From assembly GCA_003222235.1 (NCBI GenBank), contig QHVD01000184.1, positions 1 to 5,084 of the forward strand: 5,084 bases of DNA, given 5' to 3'. Each line of letters starts with the position of its first letter. Position 1 is the first letter of the stretch. Below are positions 1-5,084 of this stretch, piece after piece. Below the pieces are notes generated by a model. The model was not told the origin of the DNA and made no database searches. It saw only the letters and a list, made by a program, of their open reading frames with translations. Position numbers and translations under genes: made by a program. This DNA comes from Gemmatimonadota bacterium (GTDB taxonomy: Bacteria > Gemmatimonadota > Gemmatimonadetes > Gemmatimonadales > GWC2-71-9).

Positions 1-617
1 TGCTGCTCCGCCCCGTGATCGAGGCGGCGCTGCTTCCGACGGTCGCGTACGCCGCCGGGCCGGCGGAGCTCGGGTACCTCGCCGAGGCGGCGCCGCTGTA
101 CGATGCGTTGGACGGCGGGATCGAGCGCCAGACGCCGGTGCCGCGCTGGTCCGGGGTGATCGTCGAGGCGCGGGTCGAGAAGCTCATGGAGCGTCACGGC
201 CTCGGGCTCGAGGCGTTCGACGGCAGGCCGGGCGAGCTGGAAGCGCGCCTGGTGCGCGAGTCGCTGCCGCCCGAGGCCGAGGGTTCGTTCGCCGAGCTGC
301 GCCGGGAGATCGAAGCGCGCTACGCGCGGCTGGCGGAGGTCGTGGCCCACGTGGACCCGACCCTCGAGCGCAGCGTGCAATCGGCGCGCAATGCGGCGCT
401 CGCCGGCACGCACGAGATCGAAAAGAAGCTCGTCGCGAGCCTCAAGCGCGAGAACGAGACGATGATACGCAGAATCGTCCGGGCGCGCGCCGCGGTGTAC
501 CCGCGGGGCCAGCCGCAGGAGCGCGTGCTCACGCTGGCGTCGTTCTTGATCCGCTACGGGCCGGGGCTGCTCGATGCGCTCGAGCGGGAGGTGGCGCGGT
601 GGGCGGACGCTCCGTAG
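1..617 (+). CDS. bshC: Bacillithiol biosynthesis cysteine-adding enzyme BshC, C-terminal part (5' end outside window)
   Basis: BshC is the putative ligase that adds cysteine to GlcN-malate in the last step of making bacillithiol, a cytosolic low-molecular-weight thiol. About 204 C-terminal residues are present; the family is usually about 540 residues, so the first 60% lies upstream. The frame is open from base 3, and family-like sequence (LLRPVIEAALLPTVAYAAGP) begins before the GTG at 15, so that GTG is an internal Val codon and not the start. Seen next: an Arg/Glu-rich helical stretch typical of the BshC coiled coil (about 275-480), a LVASLKRENE segment near 430-460, and the C-terminal signature QERVLTLASFLIRYG near 516-560, which matches the QER...YG ending of Bacillus BshC. 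The TAG stop at 615-617 is 10 bases before the next gene, suggesting co-transcription. The identification rests on recalled family motifs. Nothing in the visible part looks broken. Confidence 0.9.
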   Translation, partial: LLRPVIEAALLPTVAYAAGPAELGYLAEAAPLYDALDGGIERQTPVPRWSGVIVEARVEKLMERHGLGLEAFDGRPGELEARLVRESLPPEAEGSFAELRREIEARYARLAEVVAHVDPTLERSVQSARNAALAGTHEIEKKLVASLKRENETMIRRIVRARAAVYPRGQPQERVLTLASFLIRYGPGLLDALEREVARWADAP

Positions 618-627
618 AATCCCTGGC

Positions 628-900
628 ATGTGGATCCTCGCGATCGTGTTGGCCATCGCGCTGATGATTCCCATCACGGCGATCCTCGTCGATTCCCCGC
701 TCGGACGCTCGCTGGCGCGGCGCCTGGAGGGACAGAGCAACGGGGGGGGCGGCGGCACGGACCTGCCCGAGTTGCGGCGGCGTATGGAAGTAGTGGAGAG
801 CGACCTCGAGGAGGTGAACCGCTCGCTGACGGGGATGCGGGAGGAATTGCAGTTCATGCAGCGCTTGCTGGAGGACCCCAACCGGAAGAAGGCCACCTGA
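628..900 (+). CDS. Small membrane-anchored coiled-coil protein, function unknown
   Basis: A 90-residue protein that I cannot assign to a named family. Residues 2-21 form one hydrophobic helix (WILAIVLAIALMIPITAILV), probably an N-terminal membrane anchor. A basic stretch (R27, R31, R32) and a five-glycine linker (39-43) follow. Residues 46-81 are an amphipathic coiled coil with perfect 3-4 spacing of L46, L49, M53, V56, L60, V63, L67, M70, L74, M77 and L81. This architecture recalls PspB-like envelope proteins, but that is shape resemblance only. I chose ATG 628 because the hydrophobic segment begins there; an in-frame ATG at 574 would lie inside bshC and add an unlikely Arg-rich extension. 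No clear Shine-Dalgarno precedes 628, so coupling to bshC translation 10 bases upstream is possible. The stop TGA (898-900) overlaps the proposed murJ start. The glycine linker is encoded by a run of eight G (742-749), a slippage-prone tract. Confidence 0.7.
   Translation: MWILAIVLAIALMIPITAILVDSPLGRSLARRLEGQSNGGGGGTDLPELRRRMEVVESDLEEVNRSLTGMREELQFMQRLLEDPNRKKAT
884..900 (+). promoter_or_regulatory. Shine-Dalgarno and CTGA stop/start overlap setting the murJ start
   Basis: GGAAGAAGG at 884-892 is a strong purine-rich ribosome binding site. Four bases later comes CTG (897-899), which overlaps the TGA stop (898-900) of the small coiled-coil gene, a CTG version of the common ATGA coupling junction. 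The murJ frame has no ATG, GTG or TTG between the GTG at 630 and the TTG at 960, and the TTG at 960 lies inside the conserved first helix. Together these make CTG 897 the best start by sequence, which is inference without protein data. Confidence 0.55.
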
Positions 901-2456
901 CGGCAGGTGGTGGGCGTCACGCCGCGCAAGTCGCCGCCGGAATCCTCCTGACCCGCGTCTTGGGCTACGTCCGCGAGCGGGTCTTCGCCTACTACTTCGG
1001 CAATACCAGCGTGGCGGCGGATGCGTTCCGCGCCGCGCTGCGCATCCCCAACACGATCCGCAATCTCCTGGGCGAGGGCACTCTCTCCGCCTCGTTCATC
1101 CCGGTCTACGCAGCGCTCAATCAGCGGCCCGACAAGTCGGCCGCCCGGGCCCTCGCCGGCGCGGTCCTGGGCCTGCTGCTCCTCGCCACCGGCGCGCTCG
1201 CGGTGCTCGGCGTCGCCTTCGCGCCCGCGATCACCGCGGTCATCGCCACCGGGTTCGACGACCCACGTCGCCGCCTCACCGTCACGCTGGTCCGGATCCT
1301 GTTCCCGATGACCGGGCTCATGGTGGTGTCGGCGTGGTGCCTCGGTATCCTGAACACCCATCGACGCTTCTTCTTGCCGTACGCAGCGCCTGCGCTGTGG
1401 AACATCGCCGGGATCGTCGCCCTCGTCGCGGCGGGGACGTGGCTCGCGGGGCGCGCGCTGCCGCCGGACGCGCAGATGCACCGCCTCGCGCTGGCCCTGG
1501 CATGGGGGACGGTCGCGGGCAGCGTGCTACAGATCGCCGTGCAGCTGCCCGCCTGCTGGGCGCTGCTCCAGGGGCTCGCGCTGCGGTTCACGACGCGGGC
1601 GGAAGGCGTCCGCGACGTGCTCGTGGCGTGGGGACCACTGGTCCTCGGGGCGGGAGTGGCCCAGATCTCGGGGCTCGTGGACACCTTCCTCGGGTCGTTC
1701 ACGGGGGCGGGCGGCATCTCCAGCCTGGGCTACGCCCAGCTCCTTCAGGTGCTGCCCATCAGCCTGTTCGGCGTGTCGGTCGCGGCGGTGACTCTTCCCG
1801 AGCTGTCCCGCGAAGCGGCAGCGGGCACGCCGAACGAGCTGCTGCGGGCGCGGCTCGCGGCCGGGTTCCGGCGCATCTTCTACTTCGTCGTGCCGTCATC
1901 GTTCGCGTTCGTGGCCCTCGGGCCGGTGATCGTGGGCGCGCTGTTCCAGACGGGGCGGTTCGCGGCTTCGGACACGGAGCTGGTCGGCGGCGTGCTCGCC
2001 GCGTACGGCGTAGGGTTGCTGGGCCAGGCCACCGTCAAGCTGTTCGCATCGGGCTTCTATGCGCTGCGGGACACGCGCACGCCGGTGAAGATCGCCGCGT
2101 CCTCGCTCGTTCTCTCCACGGCGCTCGCGGCGCTCCTGATGCAGCGCTTCGGTCCCGCCGGCGTGGCGCTCGGGTCTTCCCTCGGCGCGTGGGTGAACGT
2201 GATCCTGCACCTGCGCGATCTCGACGCTCGGATCGGGGCCGTCCTGGGGCGAGGCGAGTGGCGATCCGTGGCAGTCACCCTTGCGGCCGCGCTCGTCGCG
2301 ACCGGCGCGGGTACAGGCGTCGCGTGGGCCGCTCAAACCTACCGCCCCGCGCTCCGGGCCCTGGCAAGCGTCGCTATGTTTGGGTCGGTGTACCTCGCCG
2401 TCACGCTGGCCGGGAAACATCCGGATGCCGCACGCCTGTGGAAACTCGTGAGCTGA
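897..2456 (+). CDS. murJ: Lipid II flippase MurJ (MviN family)
   Basis: MurJ is a polytopic inner-membrane transporter of the MOP superfamily that flips lipid II outward for peptidoglycan synthesis. From CTG 897 the protein is 519 residues, normal for the family (about 510-550). The N-terminus carries the hallmark RVLGYVRERV (20-29), D42, the RIPNTIRNLLGEG block (49-61) and LSASFIPVY (63-71). By alignment from memory, R20, R26, D42 and R55 match E. coli R18, R24, D39 and R52, which are functionally important. Many hydrophobic helices follow, with a conserved LPISLFGV segment near residues 287-294 and a TPVKIA segment near 2080-2096 bp. Where E. coli has Arg270 (YADRLMEFP), this protein has YAQLLQVLP with Leu282, which I think is typical of this phylum-level subtype and not a defect. 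The alternative GTG at 630 would give 608 residues, but the extra part is just the coiled-coil gene read out of frame. The 3' end overlaps uvrC by 19 bases. Confidence 0.93.
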   Translation: MTAGGGRHAAQVAAGILLTRVLGYVRERVFAYYFGNTSVAADAFRAALRIPNTIRNLLGEGTLSASFIPVYAALNQRPDKSAARALAGAVLGLLLLATGALAVLGVAFAPAITAVIATGFDDPRRRLTVTLVRILFPMTGLMVVSAWCLGILNTHRRFFLPYAAPALWNIAGIVALVAAGTWLAGRALPPDAQMHRLALALAWGTVAGSVLQIAVQLPACWALLQGLALRFTTRAEGVRDVLVAWGPLVLGAGVAQISGLVDTFLGSFTGAGGISSLGYAQLLQVLPISLFGVSVAAVTLPELSREAAAGTPNELLRARLAAGFRRIFYFVVPSSFAFVALGPVIVGALFQTGRFAASDTELVGGVLAAYGVGLLGQATVKLFASGFYALRDTRTPVKIAASSLVLSTALAALLMQRFGPAGVALGSSLGAWVNVILHLRDLDARIGAVLGRGEWRSVAVTLAAALVATGAGTGVAWAAQTYRPALRALASVAMFGSVYLAVTLAGKHPDAARLWKLVS

Positions 2457-4243
2457 TCGCCCGCAAACTGCAGGGCCTCCCCGACCAACCCGGGGTGTAC
2501 CTCTGGAAGAGCGCGGCGGGCGAGATCCTGTACGTGGGGAAGGCGAAGAGCCTGCGGGCCCGGGTGCCGAGCTACTTCGGCCCGGAGGCCGAGTCCACGC
2601 CCGAGCGCGCCGCCCTGGTGCGCCAGATCGCCGACCTCGAGACCATCGTCGTGCCGAACGAGGCCCAGGCGCTGCTCCTCGAGAACAACCTCATCAAGGA
2701 GCACAAGCCGCGCTTCAACATCCGGCTCACCGACGACAAGAGTTATCCCCGCATCGCCGTGACGCTGGCGGAGCCCTTCCCGCGGGTGCTCGTCGTCCGG
2801 CGCTTGAGCATCCCGGGAGCCCGCTACTTCGGGCCGTACACCGACGTGGCCACGCTGCGCCGGACGCTCAAGATCATCCGGCGCCTTTTCACGGTGCGGT
2901 CGTGCCACTGGGACCTGCCGCGCGAGGCGCCCGACCGGCCGTGCCTCGACTACCACATTGAGCGTTGCCGGGCGCCGTGCGTGGGCTACCAGACCCAGGA
3001 GAGCTACCGTGGCATGATCGACGATGTGCTGCTCTTCCTGGAGGGGAAGACGGTGGACGTGCGCATCCGGCTGCGCGAGCGCATGCAGGAGGCGGCGAGG
3101 GGCCTCGACTTCGAGCGCGCGGCCCAGCTGCGCGACGCCCTGCAGTGGCTCGATCAGCTGGAGCAGCCGCAGACGGTCGAGCTCGTGGGCGGCGGGGACG
3201 CGGATACCATCGGCCTGGCGCGCGACGGCGACGATGCGTGCGGCGTGGTGCTCCGGGTGCGCGAGGGCCGGCTCATCGCCCGCGACCACCGTTTCCTCGA
3301 GAACGTCGAGCACGAGAGCGAGGGGGCGGTGCTGTCGGCGTTCCTCGTCCGCTGCTATCTGCCGCTCGAGCAGCGAGTCCCTCGCGTGCTGCTGCCGTTT
3401 CCGCCCGATGACCTCGAGTGGTTGCAGCAGCTCGCGCCCGAGGTGGACTGGCACGTGCCCCAGCGGGGGACCTACGCGAAGCTCGCCGAGCTCGCCGACC
3501 AGAACGCGCGCCATTTGCTGGACAGCCTGAAGATCGAGAGCTTCGACATCGACGAGCGCGCCGCGGACCCCGTGTTCGCCCTGGGGCGGGACCTGGGCCT
3601 GGCCGCCGTGCCGCGCTCGTTCGTGTGCATCGACATCTCCACGAACCAGGGACGCGACACCGTCGGGTCACTCGTGTGGTTCGAGGCGGGGCGGCCGAAG
3701 AAGGCCGAGTACCGCCGGTTCAAGATCAAGGGGGCGCCCCAGGACGACTTCGCGGCGGTGCACGAGGTGGCGACCCGATACCTGTCGCGCCGGCTCGCCG
3801 AGCAAAAGCAGCTCCCCGATCTGGTGGTGATCGACGGTGGGAAGGGCCAGCTCTCGGCGGCGCTCGACGCGGCGCGGGCGCTGGGGCAAGACCAGCTCCC
3901 GATCGTGAGCCTCGCGAAGAAGGAGGAGGAGATTTTCCTGCCGGGTCGGTCCGATCCGCTGCGCCTGTCGCGCCGCAGCCCGTCGCTGCGCCTGCTGCAG
4001 CGCGCCCGCGACGAGGCGCACCGCTTCGCGGTGAGCTACAGCCGGAAGCGCCGGGCGGCGCGGACCATCACCTCGGAGCTCCTCGCCGTCCCCGGCATCG
4101 GCCCGAGCCGGCGGCGCGCGTTGCTCGAGCGCTTCGGCTCGCTCGCCGGCGTGAAATCAGCGACTCCCGCCGAGATCGCGGCGCTCCCCGGGTTCTCTAT
4201 CTCCTTCGCCGAGCGCATCCTGGATCGCTTGAAGGCGGGATAG
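2438..4243 (+). CDS. uvrC: UvrABC excinuclease subunit C (UvrC)
   Basis: UvrC makes both incisions flanking a DNA lesion after UvrA/UvrB recognition, in cytosolic nucleotide excision repair. The protein is 601 residues from GTG 2438, the usual length. The start was chosen because METRELIARKLQGLPDQPGVYL matches UvrC N-termini; it lies inside the end of murJ, implying coupled translation, with only a weak GGA upstream. The GIY-YIG nuclease (about 17-95) has GVY 19-21, YVG 32-34, K35, R42, E82 and N94, matching the catalytic Y29, K32, R39, E76 and N88 of Thermotoga UvrC. Cys156, 169, 177 and 181 fit the spacing of the [4Fe-4S] ligands reported for E. coli UvrC. The UVR (UvrB-binding) motif is near 207-242, with LDFERAAQLRD. 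The RNase H-like 5' nuclease keeps its triad at D399 (IDIS), D466 (IDGGKGQ) and H528 (DEAHRFA). Tandem helix-hairpin-helix motifs (PGIG at 552-555 and a second to about 599) close the protein. It appears fully functional. Confidence 0.97.
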   Translation: METRELIARKLQGLPDQPGVYLWKSAAGEILYVGKAKSLRARVPSYFGPEAESTPERAALVRQIADLETIVVPNEAQALLLENNLIKEHKPRFNIRLTDDKSYPRIAVTLAEPFPRVLVVRRLSIPGARYFGPYTDVATLRRTLKIIRRLFTVRSCHWDLPREAPDRPCLDYHIERCRAPCVGYQTQESYRGMIDDVLLFLEGKTVDVRIRLRERMQEAARGLDFERAAQLRDALQWLDQLEQPQTVELVGGGDADTIGLARDGDDACGVVLRVREGRLIARDHRFLENVEHESEGAVLSAFLVRCYLPLEQRVPRVLLPFPPDDLEWLQQLAPEVDWHVPQRGTYAKLAELADQNARHLLDSLKIESFDIDERAADPVFALGRDLGLAAVPRSFVCIDISTNQGRDTVGSLVWFEAGRPKKAEYRRFKIKGAPQDDFAAVHEVATRYLSRRLAEQKQLPDLVVIDGGKGQLSAALDAARALGQDQLPIVSLAKKEEEIFLPGRSDPLRLSRRSPSLRLLQRARDEAHRFAVSYSRKRRAARTITSELLAVPGIGPSRRRALLERFGSLAGVKSATPAEIAALPGFSISFAERILDRLKAG

Positions 4244-4285
4244 GGAACGGGCGGCCCTTGGTCCCTTGCGCGCCCCGGCCCGGGG
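4242..4285 (+). terminator. Possible weak stem-loops after uvrC
   Basis: Just after the uvrC stop, AGGGA (4242-4246) can pair with TCCCT (4262-4266), enclosing GGG/CCC (4249-4251 with 4255-4257). A second GC hairpin pairs CCCCG (4273-4277) with CGGGG (4281-4285) around a three-base loop. Neither is followed by a T tract, so this is not a classical intrinsic terminator. The position at the operon end is the main argument for a role in termination. Confidence 0.25.
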
Positions 4286-4365
4286 AGTAAAGATGTTGCG
4301 TCGAGAATCTCTGCTCAGCCTCCACAGGTTGGAACGCACCAGGGTACCTGGACACGGGGGATACG
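4244..4365. other. Intergenic gap between uvrC and the RiPP precursor gene
   Basis: This 122-base noncoding stretch separates the housekeeping operon from the peptide/radical SAM locus and should hold the promoter of the latter if it is transcribed independently. I looked for -35/-10 pairs and found none convincing: TTGCGT near 4296 and TTGGAA at 4329 lack a good -10 at 16-18 bases, and GATACGAT near 4360 overlaps the start codon. Short forward ORFs here (for example from ATG 4293) run out of frame through the peptide gene, end in Arg-rich low-complexity protein, and are not credible. Confidence 0.6.
4339..4351. repeat. Small dyad CCAGG-gta-CCTGG upstream of the precursor gene
   Basis: This is a perfect five-base inverted repeat with a three-base centre, ending five bases before the G-rich ribosome binding site of the peptide gene. 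It could be a half-site pair for a regulator or a small RNA hairpin near the start, but a dyad this short arises easily by chance in GC-rich DNA. Confidence 0.3.
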
Positions 4366-4545
4366 ATGTCGACACACGAGCCCAACGCTCAGCAGCCACT
4401 CGAGCCCTCGGCGTCACCAGGCGGCGCCCGGCGCCCGTGGGTGAAGCCCGAGATCACCGAGCTCCCTCGTCTCACGGATCTCACTCTCCAGACAGGATCG
4501 CCGATCGACGGCGGCGGCGACACGGGCGGAAGCACGGTCTTCTAG
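4366..4545 (+). CDS. Candidate RiPP precursor peptide (lasso-like leader, Gly-rich core)
   Basis: This 59-residue peptide is preceded by GGGGGA at 4356-4361, four bases before the ATG. Residues 1-24 are a Pro/Ser/Gln-rich, probably disordered head. Residues 25-41 (WVKPEITELPRLTDLTL) fit the Y/WxxPxL...LT pattern that leader-binding RRE domains recognise in lasso-type precursors. Residues 42-59 form a probable core rich in Gly, Asp, Thr and Ser (TGSPIDGGG, then DTGGSTVF) and ending in Phe. It has no Cys at all, so thioether crosslinks of the sactipeptide or ranthipeptide kind are excluded, and the core has no Tyr, Trp, Lys or Arg. The next gene, 18 bases on, encodes a radical SAM enzyme, the usual company of a RiPP precursor. 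A lasso reading is possible: Gly44 and Asp52 are spaced for a nine-residue ring. However, the conserved Thr at -2 is absent (Gln42) and no lasso synthetase gene is visible. The role is inferred from the leader pattern and context; mature product unknown. Confidence 0.75.
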   Translation: MSTHEPNAQQPLEPSASPGGARRPWVKPEITELPRLTDLTLQTGSPIDGGGDTGGSTVF

Positions 4546-4563
4546 ACGACTAGACGATTAGAC
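4543..4563 (+). repeat. Short tandem repeat TAGACGAC / TAGACGAT / TAGAC between precursor and radical SAM gene
   Basis: Two eight-base units (4543-4550 and 4551-4558) and a five-base third unit (4559-4563) run from the precursor stop codon to the radical SAM ATG. The eight-base period puts TAG at 4543, 4551 and 4559, one in each forward frame. No Shine-Dalgarno is visible in it. Confidence 0.8.
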
Positions 4564-5084
4564 ATGCCGATCCCCGGCGCAGGCGTCCCGATGCTGCTCG
4601 GGTTTGCCCTGACGGAGCACTGCAACCTCCGTTGCCCGCATTGCATTCGGGACGACGTCACGACCATTCGCTCGCTCGACGGCGGCCTGATCGAGTCGGT
4701 GCTGGATCAGGCCATCGCGTCGTGAGCCTCACCGGTGGCGAGCCGCTGTTGCATCCGGAGCTCGATCGGCTGGTCGAGCTCTTCGCCGGCCGCAGAGTCC
4801 CCTATCGCTTCGTCAGCAACGGCTGGCACGTGAAGCGGCTGATGCCGCTGTTCGACCGGTGCCCGCCGCAGGCTGTCCGCTTGAGTCTCTCCGGAGCGAC
4901 CGAGCGGGTCCACGACGCCGAGCGCGGGCGCGGCAGCTTCCGCCGGGTGCTGCTCGCCGTGGCGCTGATGACGAGCCGGCGGATCTCGACGGCGCTCTCG
5001 ATCGTGGTCGACCGCCGGGATCGGCATCAGCTGCGCCAGGCGGCTGACCTGGCCGAGGACCTTGGGTGTCACCGCCTGCACGTG
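4564..5084 (+). pseudogene. Radical SAM (SPASM/MoaA-like) RiPP maturase, frameshifted and cut by the window end
   Basis: The gene product would be an S-adenosylmethionine-cleaving [4Fe-4S] enzyme that probably modifies the neighbouring peptide. From ATG 4564 the first frame gives 53 residues with the cluster motif C20-x3-C24-x2-C27 (ALTEHCNLRCPHCIRDD) and ends at TGA 4723-4725. The rest of the fold continues one frame away: VSLTGGEPLLHPEL (GGEP at 4734-4745, SAM-binding), FVSNGW (4809-4826), RLSLSGA (4878-4898), RGRGSFRRV, then a helix-rich segment still open at the window edge. About half of a typical 350-400 residue enzyme is visible; any C-terminal SPASM domain would lie beyond. The frames differ as if one base (or 1 mod 3) were missing near 4699-4722. 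ATG 4591 is an alternative start, since nothing conserved lies before MLLGFALTEHC. The reaction type cannot be told from the sequence. Explanations are a true pseudogene, a read or assembly error, or a GTGA-coupled split gene. Confidence 0.8.
4699..4725 (+). other. Frameshift zone inside the radical SAM gene
   Basis: The upstream frame reads SVLDQAIAS and then stops. The downstream frame already reads GHRVVSLTGGEP from 4710, with the same spacing from Gly to GGEP as E. coli MoaA (GTEKVRLTGGEP). Adding one G to the GG at 4710-4711 would fuse them as LDQGHRVVSLTGGEP. The helix would still be a few residues shorter than usual, so a loss of about 10 bases is also possible. A GTG (4722-4724) overlaps the stop as GTGA. 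Confidence 0.7.

Noticed and set aside
630..896. N-terminal extension of murJ from GTG 630
   Set aside because: It is the coiled-coil gene read in another frame: Gly/Arg/His-rich, unlike any MurJ N-terminus, and the GTG overlaps the ATG of that gene.
1334..2437. Long open frame upstream of uvrC in the same frame
   Set aside because: Its translation is Arg/Gly/Ala-rich shadow protein across murJ; UvrC homology begins only at about 2438.
2339..3514. 391-codon open frame on the minus strand
   Set aside because: Antisense shadow of murJ/uvrC in GC-rich DNA. It covers the well-supported UvrC motifs and shows no recognisable domain.
3418..4290. 290-codon forward frame overlapping uvrC
   Set aside because: Arg/Gly/Ala/Pro low-complexity translation, out of frame with the clearly conserved UvrC nuclease domain.
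4329..4368. Sigma-70 promoter with TTGGAA as -35 and GATACGAT as -10
   Set aside because: The -10-like element overlaps the peptide start codon and the spacing is wrong.
4408..4545. Calling the peptide a true lasso peptide precursor
   Set aside because: Gly44/Asp52 spacing fits a nine-residue ring, but the usual Thr at -2 is missing and the adjacent gene is a radical SAM enzyme; no lasso synthetase is visible.
4266..4553. 95-codon forward ORF over the intergenic gap and peptide gene
   Set aside because: Arg/His-rich and no ribosome site; the competing frame from 4366 has a G-rich ribosome site and a recognisable leader pattern.
4707..5081. Minus-strand ORF at the window end
   Set aside because: It is antisense to the radical SAM segment with GGEP and SLSGA motifs; no domain seen.

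Overview
The window is very GC-rich, densely coded and has every supported gene on the + strand. A bacillithiol-pathway gene (bshC), the MurJ subtype and the bshC / small membrane protein / murJ / uvrC order suggest a high-GC bacterium of the Gemmatimonadota or Acidobacteriota type. This assignment is inference from protein resemblance, not from a search.

Positions 1-4243 look like one tightly packed housekeeping operon. It starts with the 3' part of bshC (cysteine-adding enzyme of bacillithiol synthesis). Ten bases later comes a 90-residue protein with one membrane segment and a heptad coiled coil. murJ (lipid II flippase) follows, apparently starting at a CTG codon that overlaps the previous stop as CTGA. 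uvrC (nucleotide excision repair endonuclease) starts at a GTG inside the last 19 bases of murJ. All three recognised genes keep their family motifs, except that MurJ has Leu where E. coli MurJ has Arg270.

Positions 4244-4365 are a 122-base gap with two modest hairpins and a small dyad. I see no convincing promoter in it.

Positions 4366-5084 hold the most novel part, which looks like the start of a RiPP (ribosomally made, modified peptide) locus. A 59-residue peptide has a lasso-type leader motif (WxxPxI...LT) and a Cys-free, Gly/Asp/Thr-rich tail ending in Phe. It is followed by a radical SAM enzyme gene that runs off the window. The two are separated by a short tandem repeat that places TAG in all three forward frames. 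The radical SAM gene as written is frameshifted between its [4Fe-4S] cysteine motif and its GGEP motif, so it is a pseudogene, a sequencing or assembly error, or (less likely) a split, translationally coupled gene. The modification chemistry cannot be read from what is visible.
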